A stretch of 64,000 bases of DNA from Virgibacillus halotolerans (GTDB taxonomy: Bacteria; Bacillota; Bacilli; Bacillales; Amphibacillaceae): contig NZ_JAFBEA010000002.1 in assembly GCF_016908515.1 (NCBI RefSeq), positions 434,001 through 498,000 of the forward strand, read 5' to 3'. The position numbers and the translations under genes were made by a program. Position 1 is the first letter of the stretch; each line of letters opens with the position of its first letter. Of this stretch, positions 1-7,783 are shown piece after piece. Under the pieces are notes generated by a model. That model was not told where the DNA came from. It did no database searches and was given only the letters and a program-made list of their open reading frames with translations.

Positions 1-1
1 C

Positions 2-127
2 TTGAATATGGAAAATCTTACCTTGGAAGGTCGGGATTATCAGCCTACCAATACCTACTACTGGCAGCTGGATGAAGCATCGTTAGCTGAAGTAAAAGAA
101 GCATTAAAAGCACATCTTGAACTATAA
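2..127 (+). CDS. C-terminal end of an unidentified protein (partial)
   Basis: An open frame runs in from the left edge and stops at TAA (125-127), leaving 41 codons. The tail contains an aromatic stretch (NTYYWQL) followed by an Ala/Lys/Glu-rich amphipathic helix that ends in HLEL. I do not recognise the family from this tail. A strong hairpin terminator follows 22 bases later, so this is the last gene of its transcription unit. It converges on the deacylase gene at 219-743. Confidence 0.6.
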   Translation: MNMENLTLEGRDYQPTNTYYWQLDEASLAEVKEALKAHLEL

Positions 128-148
128 TGAAAGCTTAAAGTGATTAAA

Positions 149-184
149 GAAACCGAGTGGTGAAAATACCACTCGGTTTCTTTA
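149..184. terminator. Rho-independent terminator
   Basis: A perfect 13-bp stem (149-161 with 168-180) has a 6-base loop and is followed by a short T run. It sits between convergent genes. The A-rich left flank means it could serve both directions. Confidence 0.85.
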
Positions 185-218
185 TGAAAAAATAACTTGG
201 ATTTAAAATTTACCATAA

Positions 219-743
219 TTAGGTAGACCTATCATCTTTACCTGTTGCTACGGCCTCCTGCAACTGTTCTTTTTCCCAACCTTTACAAGTATCAACCCAT
301 TCTTTCACCGTCGCATATTCAAATAATTCATCCAGGCTCAATTCAATGGCTGAATTTGTACTTCCACAGGCTGGGAATACTGTATCAAAGCGCTTCATTG
401 AAACGTCTAGATAAACTTCAAGTTCATTTGCTAATCCGAATGGACAAACACCACCGATAACATGTCCGGTTTGTGCGACTACTTCATCTGCAGAAAGCAT
501 GCGAGCTTTGTGGTGGAACGTGTTACGGAATTTCTTGTTATCGATCTTGGTATCTCCCGCAGTGACAACGAGAATGGCTTTGTCGTCTTTTCCTCTGAAG
601 GACAGTGTTTTCGCAATTCGCGCTGGAATAACACCAATTGTATCTGCTGCTTGTTGAACGGTTCCACTTGATGTATCAAACTCCATGATATCTTTATCAC
701 GACCCCATTGTTTAAAATGGTTCTTCACATTTTCTAACGACAT
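219..743 (-). CDS. YbaK/EbsC-family aminoacyl-tRNA deacylase (YwhH-like)
   Basis: This 174-residue protein belongs to the YbaK/EbsC/ProX superfamily, which hydrolyses mischarged tRNAs (for example Cys-tRNA-Pro or Ala-tRNA-Pro) in the cytoplasm. The sequence shows the family pattern: a central lysine after a beta strand (DTKIDNKKF, about residues 64-72) and the conserved GGVCPFGL loop near residue 97, followed by the LDVSM strand and a late ACGS segment. Length fits free-standing editing proteins such as B. subtilis YwhH. The ATG at 743 has an AAAGG-type ribosome binding site. It appears monocistronic. The exact tRNA substrate cannot be told from sequence. Confidence 0.85.
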   Translation of the reverse strand: MSLENVKNHFKQWGRDKDIMEFDTSSGTVQQAADTIGVIPARIAKTLSFRGKDDKAILVVTAGDTKIDNKKFRNTFHHKARMLSADEVVAQTGHVIGGVCPFGLANELEVYLDVSMKRFDTVFPACGSTNSAIELSLDELFEYATVKEWVDTCKGWEKEQLQEAVATGKDDRST

Positions 744-924
744 TTGTGATTCAACCTTTCTGTCTGAATATTAAGCAATATAATAACATAATTGTTATAG
801 AGTGGACAAAGAATTGAATTGACATTAACTAGTTCCCCTCGCTTTTTTTGAGAGATATGGTGGGGGTAACATCTGATATCATAATATATATCAGGTTAAA
901 ATACAGATAAAATAGGTTATCCGT

Positions 925-1038
925 TTGGAAAAAGTAGTAGTTGTCGGTTGTGATGTAGTGGATCTCTCAAGTCGTACGCTACATATGCCAAAACCTGATG
1001 AAACGGTATGAGGTAATTCATTTATCATATGTGCATGA
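925..1038 (+). pseudogene. Remnant of a ribokinase (PfkB-family) N-terminus
   Basis: In the intergenic space before bioY, a reading frame beginning with TTG at 925 gives a beta strand EKVVVVG, then DVVDLSSRT, then MPKPDETV, and after an in-frame TGA (1009-1011) continues GNSF. This is the hallmark start of ribokinases: nucleotide-fold strand, D-L-x-x-R-T, then P-K-P-G-E-T-x-x-G-x-x-F. The conserved Gly of PKPGET is Asp here, and no downstream kinase sequence remains before bioY. It is therefore a decayed 5' fragment. The rest of this gap (744-924) holds nothing recognisable. Confidence 0.6.
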
Positions 1039-1082
1039 GGTGTGGAGGTATTTATTCCTCAGATTTGAAATAAGTAACTATT

Positions 1083-1116
1083 TCCGTGCTAACTGCAAAA
1101 TACCAGTTGGCACGGA
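1083..1116 (-). terminator. Hairpin downstream of bioY
   Basis: A 13-bp inverted repeat (1083-1095 with 1104-1116, one G-T wobble) lies 33 bases past the bioY stop on the minus strand. The T run after it is weak, so termination efficiency is uncertain. Confidence 0.6.
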
Positions 1117-1148
1117 CCTTTCACGCGTATCACGTATTATATAAAGTA

Positions 1149-1709
1149 TTAGGAAACTTTGGCATGTAAAAGTTTTGCGGATGTTAGTCTGTTTCTTACT
1201 GCAACACCAACCCAAGCTGCCAGCGCAGCTTTGATGAGACCAACAATTACAAATGGTGCAAAACCGCTTGCGAAAGCCGCAGTCCAGGATAAACTTGCAA
1301 AGAATTTTAACCAGGTTGTACCAAAGGTTAAAGCAATAAGCATTCCAATTACGTTGGCGATAACCGCGTTTTTAATTGTGAAGCTCGTCTTTTCCAAATA
1401 GTAACCGATCAGAAATGCAGCAGGAATAAAGCCAAAGATAAATCCGCCAGTTGGACCAAATAAAATACCTAATCCAGCTGTTAATTGTGCGAATACAGGA
1501 ACGCCAACTGATCCGATAGCTATATAGAGTAGTACAGATAATGCTCCGTACTTGGAACCAAGGATGGTTGCGGCAAGTCCGAGTGCGAGTGTTTGTCCAG
1601 TAATAGGTACAAGTGGTAGTGGAATGGTTATTTGTGCTAATACCCCAATAATTGCTGCGAACAGTGCTGTTACAATCATCATTCTTAATTTAATGCTTGA
1701 CGCCGACAT
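1149..1709 (-). CDS. bioY: Biotin transporter BioY (ECF S component)
   Basis: This 186-residue membrane protein matches BioY, the substrate-binding S component of energy-coupling-factor transporters for biotin. Family marks are visible: an early helix followed by AQITIPLPLVPITGQT, then the GLGILFGPTGGFIFGF motif (about residues 78-93). About six hydrophobic helices fill the length, as usual for the family. The shared ECF module (EcfA/A'/T) is not in the window. The gene is monocistronic. Its promoter is followed by a BirA-type operator (1728-1757), so it should be repressed when biotin is plentiful. The ATG at 1709 follows an ACGAGG ribosome binding site. Confidence 0.93.
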   Translation of the reverse strand: MSASSIKLRMMIVTALFAAIIGVLAQITIPLPLVPITGQTLALGLAATILGSKYGALSVLLYIAIGSVGVPVFAQLTAGLGILFGPTGGFIFGFIPAAFLIGYYLEKTSFTIKNAVIANVIGMLIALTFGTTWLKFFASLSWTAAFASGFAPFVIVGLIKAALAAWVGVAVRNRLTSAKLLHAKVS

Positions 1710-1727
1710 AATGCGAACCTCGTTTCA

Positions 1728-1757
1728 TTGTTTACCTTATTTTTTATTAGTTTACGA
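1728..1757 (-). promoter_or_regulatory. BirA-type biotin operator upstream of bioY
   Basis: On the minus strand two half-sites, TCGTAAAC and GTAAACAA, are separated by 14 bases. This is the spacing and near-palindromic form of known BirA boxes (TTGT..AC, N14/15, GT..ACAA). One half-site has a single deviating base. It lies 18 bases upstream of the bioY start and just downstream of a good promoter, so bound BirA-biotinyl-AMP would block transcription. Assignment is by pattern and context. Confidence 0.75.
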
Positions 1758-1763
1758 TCATAT

Positions 1764-1791
1764 TTTATACGATGCATCTATGTTTTGTCAA
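1764..1791 (-). promoter_or_regulatory. Sigma-A promoter of bioY
   Basis: On the minus strand a perfect -35 TTGACA (1786-1791) and a -10 TATAAA (1764-1769) are 16 bases apart. The predicted start point falls at the edge of the BirA-type operator. Confidence 0.75.
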
Positions 1792-1892
1792 CGCTTTTTT
1801 AATATACACGTCCAGTTTCATGTATAATGTCTATAAAGTGAAACATCCAGCAGGTTAGTTGAATCTATTAACTCCAGATAAGGAGCTATCAC

Positions 1893-3551
1893 ATGATGAT
1901 TAACGCTCACAGAAAAGACATTAAATCAATCAGCAAACCTAAGATTAAATTTAATTTAAAAATGAAAATGATCTTCTTAATTAGCTTATTGATTGTTGGG
2001 ATATTTATTATTTTTGGTCTGTTTCTCCGCTCATTTATTTCAACAACGACGGAGGATCAAATGGGTAAACGGGCTTTGAGTGTAGCACAAACAGTTGCAA
2101 ATATGCCGGAAATAAAAGAAGCTTTTCTATTGGACGACCCTGCGTCGGTAATTCAGGAGGTTGTCAAACCGATTCAGCAGGATACAGCGGCGGAATACAT
2201 TGTCGTTGGAAATCGGGAAGGGATTCGCTATTCGCATCCGGAACCAAATCACCTAGGAAAGAAAATGGTCGGTGGTGATAATGAACGAGCATTAACTAAG
2301 GGTGAGTCCTATATTTCAAAAAAAGTTGGATCGCTTGGGTTATCGATACGCGGAAAGGTACCAATATACGATGGAAATGATGAAATCATCGGTCTTGTAT
2401 CTGTCGGTTTTTTGAATGAAGATATACAAAGCATTATTAAAGAGCAGAGCAAATCATTGTGGTTCACTTTATTTTGCATTGTTCTACTGGGGATTACGGG
2501 CGCGATTATCATTTCTTATTACATCAAAAGATTGCTATCCAATATGGAGCCAGAGGAAATATCGGATTTATTGCTGCAAAAGGAAGCGATTTTAGAATCC
2601 ACACACGAAGGAATGATCGCGGTTAATAAACAAGGATTAATTACGATGATGAATGCCGCGGCAAAACGAATCCTGTTTGGTAAGGGGAGTGTTGAGCGTC
2701 ATTATATTGGGAGGTCGATCACGGAATTAATCCCCCATACGGATATCTTTGCTGTGCTCGCACATGGTGAAAATCAGTATAACAGGGAAATGGTTCTTGG
2801 AGACCATATTGTATTGGTAAATCGGATGCCAATTATTCGGGAAAAATCGATTGTTGGTGCAGTATCTACTTTCCGTAAGAAAACTGAAATTGAACATGTA
2901 ACGAAAGAGCTCTCACAAATTAAACAATATGCCAATGCCCAACGCGCGCAAACACATGAATTTTCCAATAAGCTTTACACAATCCTTGGATTGCTCCAAC
3001 TGAATCAAGGACAGAAAGCAATTGAATTTATAAAAAAGGAAAAGCATATCCAGCTGGAGTGGTCACAATTCTTGCTTGAACATGTTGCGGATCCAATGGT
3101 TCAAGGCCTATTGCAGGGTAAATTTAACCAGGCGAATGAGCTAGGTATTACCATGTCACTTGATCCGGGGAGTCAGCTTTCCTATCGTTTTACTGGAGAC
3201 AAACAGGATGCGCTGTTAACTGGTCTTGGTAATTTGCTTGAGAATGCGATGGAGGCTGTAAAAGGAATAGAGGATGTTGACCCAGAAATTGCGATCTTTT
3301 TTACCGATATTGGTGAAGATATTGTGATTGAAATTGATGATTCTGGACCTGGTATTTCTTCAGAACATATCGTTTATATTTTTGATCAGGGATTTTCTAC
3401 GAAGAAAAATCCAAATAGAGGAACAGGCTTGGCGTTGTGTCAACATATGCTTCACAAAATAGGCGGAGCGCTTATGCTGGAAGAAGGGGAACTGGGTGGA
3501 GCTTGTTTTGTGATGACAATACCAAAAAATGGAGGACAACAACATGAATGA
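1893..3551 (+). CDS. citS: CitA/DcuS-type sensor histidine kinase (CitS-like)
   Basis: This 552-residue membrane kinase senses extracellular citrate or a related carboxylate and phosphorylates the adjacent regulator. Layout: first transmembrane helix about 26-48, extracytoplasmic Cache-type sensor about 49-190 (with the RYSHPEPNHLGK motif typical of CitA/DcuS), second helix about 192-213, PAS domain about 225-335, dimerisation helix with phosphoacceptor His355 in QTHEFSNKL, then a HATPase domain with N box (N451 in LLENAMEA), G1 box DDSGPGI (482-488) and a G2 region ending GTGLAL. AAGGAG lies 7 bases before the ATG at 1893. It overlaps the regulator gene by 8 bases. Citrate as ligand is inferred from the transporter downstream. 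Confidence 0.88.
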   Translation: MMINAHRKDIKSISKPKIKFNLKMKMIFLISLLIVGIFIIFGLFLRSFISTTTEDQMGKRALSVAQTVANMPEIKEAFLLDDPASVIQEVVKPIQQDTAAEYIVVGNREGIRYSHPEPNHLGKKMVGGDNERALTKGESYISKKVGSLGLSIRGKVPIYDGNDEIIGLVSVGFLNEDIQSIIKEQSKSLWFTLFCIVLLGITGAIIISYYIKRLLSNMEPEEISDLLLQKEAILESTHEGMIAVNKQGLITMMNAAAKRILFGKGSVERHYIGRSITELIPHTDIFAVLAHGENQYNREMVLGDHIVLVNRMPIIREKSIVGAVSTFRKKTEIEHVTKELSQIKQYANAQRAQTHEFSNKLYTILGLLQLNQGQKAIEFIKKEKHIQLEWSQFLLEHVADPMVQGLLQGKFNQANELGITMSLDPGSQLSYRFTGDKQDALLTGLGNLLENAMEAVKGIEDVDPEIAIFFTDIGEDIVIEIDDSGPGISSEHIVYIFDQGFSTKKNPNRGTGLALCQHMLHKIGGALMLEEGELGGACFVMTIPKNGGQQHE

Positions 3552-4275
3552 TCAATTTGGTGTGCTAATTATTGAGGATGATTTTCGGATAGCAGATATT
3601 CATCGTCAATTTGTTGAAAAAGTAGAAGGGTTTTTCGTTTTGGATCGTGTGAAAACAGCTGAGGAAGCGTTGGATTTTCTTCGGACGACTGAAACCGAGC
3701 CAGATTTGGTTCTATTGGATATATATATTCCGGATGTGAAAGGCCTAGATTTATTTTGGCAACTACGTACAGCATATCATGAAGTTGATATCGTAATTGT
3801 GACCGCTGCAATGGAAGTAGCAATAATTGAAGCAACAAAAAGGGGCGGTATTTTTGATTACCTCGTAAAACCTGCGGATGCCAGCCGCTTTGCATCAACA
3901 TTAACCCGCTATAAGCGACAGCGCGAATTTTTTATGTCGAAGGAAGTAATGAATCAGAAAGATATCGATTCACTAATGGGAGTGAATAAATTGCCTGTTA
4001 CTGGAGGTGCGTCGGATAGTCTTCCTAAAGGGATTGACCCAATTACGTTAGAGGAGATTACATATTTATTGGCACATGAAAATGTTCAGGGCATAACAGC
4101 AGTGGAATTAAGCAAAAAAATCGGCACAAGTCGCTCAACCGCCCGTCGTTATTTAGAATATTTAGTATCTGTAAAGAAGATTCGAACGACATTGTTATAC
4201 GGAAATGTAGGGAGGCCAGAACGCCAATATATACTCCGTGAAACTTATGAACAAAATGATCAAAATAGAAATTAA
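3544..4275 (+). CDS. citT: Response regulator of the CitB/CitT (DctR) family
   Basis: This is a 243-residue DNA-binding partner of the preceding kinase. The receiver domain (1-125) carries the acidic pair D12/D13, phosphoacceptor D59 in LLDIYIPD, and K109 in YLVKPAD. The C-terminal half has a helix-turn-helix (about 180-215, with TSRSTARRYLEYL) typical of CitT/DcuR. The start used is the ATG at 3544, which follows GGAGG; an upstream in-frame ATG at 3529 has no ribosome binding site. Overlap with the kinase gene indicates translational coupling. The expected target is the citrate transporter at 4397. In B. subtilis the equivalent CitST pair activates citM. Confidence 0.88.
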   Translation: MNDQFGVLIIEDDFRIADIHRQFVEKVEGFFVLDRVKTAEEALDFLRTTETEPDLVLLDIYIPDVKGLDLFWQLRTAYHEVDIVIVTAAMEVAIIEATKRGGIFDYLVKPADASRFASTLTRYKRQREFFMSKEVMNQKDIDSLMGVNKLPVTGGASDSLPKGIDPITLEEITYLLAHENVQGITAVELSKKIGTSRSTARRYLEYLVSVKKIRTTLLYGNVGRPERQYILRETYEQNDQNRN

Positions 4276-4335
4276 TAGATTTATGAATAAAAGGTTTATT
4301 CTGCATTAGATCCGTGTTAATTTTAATTAACTGTT

Positions 4336-4349
4336 TGTTAACGCTTTCA
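4336..4349 (+). promoter_or_regulatory. cre site (CcpA binding) upstream of the citrate transporter
   Basis: TGTTAACGCTTTCA matches the catabolite-responsive-element consensus TGWNANCGNTNWCA at every position. It lies 48 bases before the start codon at 4397. CcpA repression of citrate uptake when preferred sugars are present would follow, as is known for B. subtilis citM. Confidence 0.75.
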
Positions 4350-4396
4350 GTAAAGGTTGCGCCTTTATCGTATTTGTAAAGCGGAAAGGAGAGATT

Positions 4397-5749
4397 ATGT
4401 TGGATCTTAGTTTAATTGGTTTTGCAACGATATTAATTATCGTATTACTACTTATAAGTGGTAGAGTTACGCCCATTATTGCATTGGTATTAATCCCGAT
4501 ACTTGGTGCTTTCATTGCCGGATTTGGTATCGGAGAAATTGGCGGATTTTTTGATGAAGGAATTGTTGATGTTATTAATGTAGTTATCATGTTTATTTTC
4601 GCGATCCTTTTCTTTGGCATTATGCAAGATGTTGGATTGTTTGATCCATTAATTAACGGATTGATAAAAATATCGCGGGGGAATATTATCGCGATTAGTG
4701 TCGGAAGTGTTGTCATCGCAGCGATTGCACATCTAGATGGGTCTGGTGCATCGACATTTTTGATTACGATACCAGCGCTGCTTCCGTTATATAAACGCTT
4801 GAAAATGAATCCTTATTTATTACTTTTATTAATTGGTGGAAGCGCAAGTGTAATGAATATGGTACCGTGGGCCGGTCCTTTAGGGCGAACTGCCTCCGTT
4901 TTAAAAATGGATGTTACTGAATTGTGGAGACCACTTATACCTATCCAAGCTATTGGTATGGTTTTGATGATTGGTATCGCTATCTTTTTTGGACTTATGG
5001 AGAAACGCCGTATCAGTAAAAAGTATGGATCACCTGAAGCAGCTGCAGCTGTGGATGTTGGGTTAGAGGATGAAGAAGAGGAATCAAGTGAAGAAAGTTC
5101 GGAAACAGCAGCCAAAAAGAAATCTTTGGCCCGTCCCAAATTATTGTGGATTAACGTTATTTTAGCGGTTGGTGTGATTGGAATTTTAGTTTGGGGAATT
5201 ATTCCCGCAGGATTTGCGTTCATGATTGGCGTCAGCGTTGCATTGCCAATTAACTATCCAAAAATAAATGATCAAATGGAACGGATTCGAGTTCATGCGC
5301 CGAACGCATTAATGATGGCAACCATTATTCTTGCTGCTGGTTCATTTTTAGGTATCTTAACGGGTACGGGTATGCTGGATTCCATTGCAACAGATGTTGT
5401 AAAAATTCTACCAGCATTTGTAGCGCCATATCTACATTTGATCATCGGTTTTTTCGGTGTTCCGTTTGATTTATTACTGAGCACAGATGCCTATTATTTT
5501 GCATTATTGCCTGTTGTTGATCAAATTGCCAGTGGTTTTGGAATTGGCTCCTTATCAACTGCATATGCAATGGTTATCGGTAATATTGTCGGTACGTTTG
5601 TCAGCCCGTTTTCACCAGCGTTATGGCTTGCGTTAGGTTTAGCAGGACTGGAAATGGGACGTCATATTCGTTATTCTCTTTTGTGGATGTGGGGACTTAG
5701 TATCGTGTTATTGTTCGTTGCAGTGTTGCTCGGAGTTATATCTATTTAA
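4397..5749 (+). CDS. citM: CitMHS-family citrate/divalent-cation:H+ symporter
   Basis: A 450-residue polytopic protein of the CitMHS family (IT superfamily), which imports citrate complexed with a metal ion. The two-repeat layout is clear: an N-terminal bundle (1-200) with LDGSGASTFLITIPALLPLY (about 115-134), a charged cytoplasmic loop (about 215-245, DEEEESSEESSE), and a C-terminal bundle with the repeat-related FGVPFDLLLSTDAYYFALLP near 353-372. AAGGAG precedes the ATG. It follows citS-citT with a 121-base gap carrying a cre site. CitM and CitH paralogues differ in metal preference (Mg versus Ca), and sequence alone does not decide which this is. Confidence 0.88.
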   Translation: MLDLSLIGFATILIIVLLLISGRVTPIIALVLIPILGAFIAGFGIGEIGGFFDEGIVDVINVVIMFIFAILFFGIMQDVGLFDPLINGLIKISRGNIIAISVGSVVIAAIAHLDGSGASTFLITIPALLPLYKRLKMNPYLLLLLIGGSASVMNMVPWAGPLGRTASVLKMDVTELWRPLIPIQAIGMVLMIGIAIFFGLMEKRRISKKYGSPEAAAAVDVGLEDEEEESSEESSETAAKKKSLARPKLLWINVILAVGVIGILVWGIIPAGFAFMIGVSVALPINYPKINDQMERIRVHAPNALMMATIILAAGSFLGILTGTGMLDSIATDVVKILPAFVAPYLHLIIGFFGVPFDLLLSTDAYYFALLPVVDQIASGFGIGSLSTAYAMVIGNIVGTFVSPFSPALWLALGLAGLEMGRHIRYSLLWMWGLSIVLLFVAVLLGVISI

Positions 5750-5754
5750 CGATG

Positions 5755-5788
5755 AAACGCCTACAAGCGGAAAATCTTGTAGGCGTTT
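5755..5788. terminator. Bidirectional terminator
   Basis: A 13-bp perfect stem (5755-5767 with 5776-5788) lies between the convergent citrate transporter and binding-protein genes. T-rich flanks suit the plus direction best. Confidence 0.85.
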
Positions 5789-5829
5789 TGGCATTTATAT
5801 ATGTGATTGATCCACATGCTTATCCTTGC

Positions 5830-6819
5830 TTACTGTACAAAGCTATTATCAACAAACTTGGAGAAATCAGGCTCTTCTTTTAGAAATTGTAATTCAAAGG
5901 AGGAGCTTCCGAATTCTTGAATAGCTGCCGGATCGATGTCGTATTGGAAATCCGTTCTGGTTAGTGCTTTTTCCATTACTGCTTTTTCAAGCTTTTGTCC
6001 GGTTATATCGTCAATAGATTTGATCATAATATCGATAGATTCTTCCGGATTTTCATTGATGATATCAATCGATTCTTTATGTGCATCAGCAAGCTTTTGG
6101 ACGAGTTCCGGGCTATCTTCTGCTAATTCTGTTGAAGTTACAAATATGGCTGCAGGAAAAGTTTGCCCGAAGGAAATTTCATCGGCATCGATGACGACAT
6201 TCGCATCTACTTCTGCCTCCAAAACAGATGCCCATGGTTCAGGAGCTGTTGCAACGTCTACATTTCCTTTTTCAAACATGGTAGTGTATTGTGCTGGTTT
6301 TCCGGTTACATGTTTAATAGACCCACCAATACGATCTGAAGTAATACCACGTTCCTTCATGTACGTTTCGAATTGAACATCGTGTGTGCATCCGACTCGT
6401 GGAGAGATGAATGTGATGTCATTGATGTCTTCAACACTTTCCACACCACTATCTTTTCGGGACATGATGACAGTACCACCGGTTGAAGCGGCTGCGATGG
6501 CAGTGACTTCAAAACCGTTAATGTAATGGTTCATTGCCGGTCCTGGACCTACCAATCCACCTTGTATTTCACCAGTTGCTAAAGCCGTCATGAAATTAGA
6601 ACCATCTGAAAAAGTTTGGTATTCCACATCTATATTGTCACCAAGCTGTTTTTCATACAAATGTTTTTCTTTTGCAATCATTGCCGGAGCATGGTTCAAG
6701 TTAGGAAAATAGCCAATAACAATCTTCTCCTTTTCGTCTTTTTGTGTAGAGCTATTTTCACCGCATGCGCCAAGTACCGCCAGTAACCCAATCAACAAAA
6801 TAAGATAAATTTTCCGCAT
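5830..6819 (-). CDS. ABC importer substrate-binding lipoprotein, nitrate/sulfonate/taurine class
   Basis: This 329-residue lipoprotein has its lipobox at VLGAC (Cys19). The body is a SsuA/TauA/NrtA-type periplasmic-binding fold: the opening strand IVIGYFPNLNHAPAM, the TALATGEIQGGLVGPGPA ligand-pocket segment near 78-95, and a late PEPWASVLEAE hinge near 198-208. It is the third gene of a minus-strand set with an ATPase and permease, separated from the permease by 199 bases that contain a repeat fragment. Neighbouring cysK hints at a sulfur source. No SsuD-type monooxygenase or TauD accompanies it, so the substrate is open. Confidence 0.85.
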   Translation of the reverse strand: MRKIYLILLIGLLAVLGACGENSSTQKDEKEKIVIGYFPNLNHAPAMIAKEKHLYEKQLGDNIDVEYQTFSDGSNFMTALATGEIQGGLVGPGPAMNHYINGFEVTAIAAASTGGTVIMSRKDSGVESVEDINDITFISPRVGCTHDVQFETYMKERGITSDRIGGSIKHVTGKPAQYTTMFEKGNVDVATAPEPWASVLEAEVDANVVIDADEISFGQTFPAAIFVTSTELAEDSPELVQKLADAHKESIDIINENPEESIDIMIKSIDDITGQKLEKAVMEKALTRTDFQYDIDPAAIQEFGSSSFELQFLKEEPDFSKFVDNSFVQ

Positions 6820-6882
6820 TTTACTAACCCCTTTTTATTATTAGCTGTTTTATAAAAGATTGTTGTTATTTAGCCCCCTGCA

Positions 6883-6920
6883 CGAATACACTTTGCTTTC
6901 CGCGGGTGACCCGTGAGCAT
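6883..6920. repeat. Truncated copy of a GC-rich palindromic repeat (REP family B)
   Basis: The segment from cgaatacact through gctttccgcggg and a GTGAGC motif matches the left end of the complete element at 37635-37751. No matching right end follows. The rest of the permease-to-binding-protein gap (6921-7018) shows nothing recognisable. Confidence 0.55.
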
Positions 6921-7018
6921 CCGACGTTATAGGAGGTACTAGTGCCGATGACGTCACAGTTGTCATCGACCTTGAACTCTCAAGTGACCCCTAATAGTTA
7001 GACAGATATTTCATTAAG

Positions 7019-7783
7019 TTAAGCTACTTCCTCTTCTAATCCCCAACGTTTTAACACACTTTTTTCAATGCGTTGGAACACCAGCTGATCTACAACTGAA
7101 CCAATTACACCAATGATAATGATAATGCCGATAACAAGACTCATGTTGTTGAAATCGGACGCATAGGAGAGCGTGTATCCAAGTCCTGGACCAGTGCTCA
7201 AGAGTTCTGCGGCCATCAACGCTCGCCAGCTGAATGCCCAGGCAAGTTTGACGCCGGTGACTGCATAAGGAATTGCGGCCGGAACAATCACTTTGAAAAA
7301 CAAATCCACCCCATTGGATCCCATCGTGCGGGCTGCTTTGAGATAGATGGGGGGCACATTTTTAATGCCAATTCGCATGTTCATTGTCATCACGAAAGTA
7401 CCACCAATAATTACGACAAAGATGATCGATGCTTCGCCAAAACCGAACCAAATTATTGCGAGTGGCACCCAGACAATGCTTGGCACGCTTTGTAATGCTA
7501 AAATCATAGATCCCAATGTTTCATCAAGGGTTTTATTATTTGCCAGTAATACCCCTAAAATGGTTCCAATCACGAGTGAACAGGCTAGCCCAATAAACAA
7601 ATGTCGGAAACTCGCTAAAATATCCCAAACAAGGGTCATATCTTTGAATCCTAAATAGAGTTCCTTGGCAACAGATAGGGGCGCAGGTATCATTGATTCT
7701 GGCCAGATTCCTGCTATGACAATCCCTTGCCAGAGCAAAATTAATATAAAGAAAAATAGAATTCGTTTAATCGCTACCGGCAT
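7019..7783 (-). CDS. ABC importer permease, SsuC/TauC/NrtB type
   Basis: This 254-residue inner-membrane permease has six predicted helices. The coupling (EAA) motif is visible in AARTMGSNGVDLFFKVIVPAAIPY (two stretches around residues 150-172), and the MetI-like domain runs from about 60 to 245. Length is normal for the family. It starts at ATG 7783 and overlaps the ATPase gene by 17 bases, implying coupled translation. It forms an importer with the ATPase upstream and the lipoprotein downstream. Confidence 0.88.
   Translation of the reverse strand: MPVAIKRILFFFILILLWQGIVIAGIWPESMIPAPLSVAKELYLGFKDMTLVWDILASFRHLFIGLACSLVIGTILGVLLANNKTLDETLGSMILALQSVPSIVWVPLAIIWFGFGEASIIFVVIIGGTFVMTMNMRIGIKNVPPIYLKAARTMGSNGVDLFFKVIVPAAIPYAVTGVKLAWAFSWRALMAAELLSTGPGLGYTLSYASDFNNMSLVIGIIIIIGVIGSVVDQLVFQRIEKSVLKRWGLEEEVA

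Noticed and set aside
1106-1125. Possible sigma-54 promoter (TTGGCACGG...)
   Set aside because: The -24 GG is present but no GC follows at the -12 position, and the sequence is the right arm of the bioY terminator hairpin.
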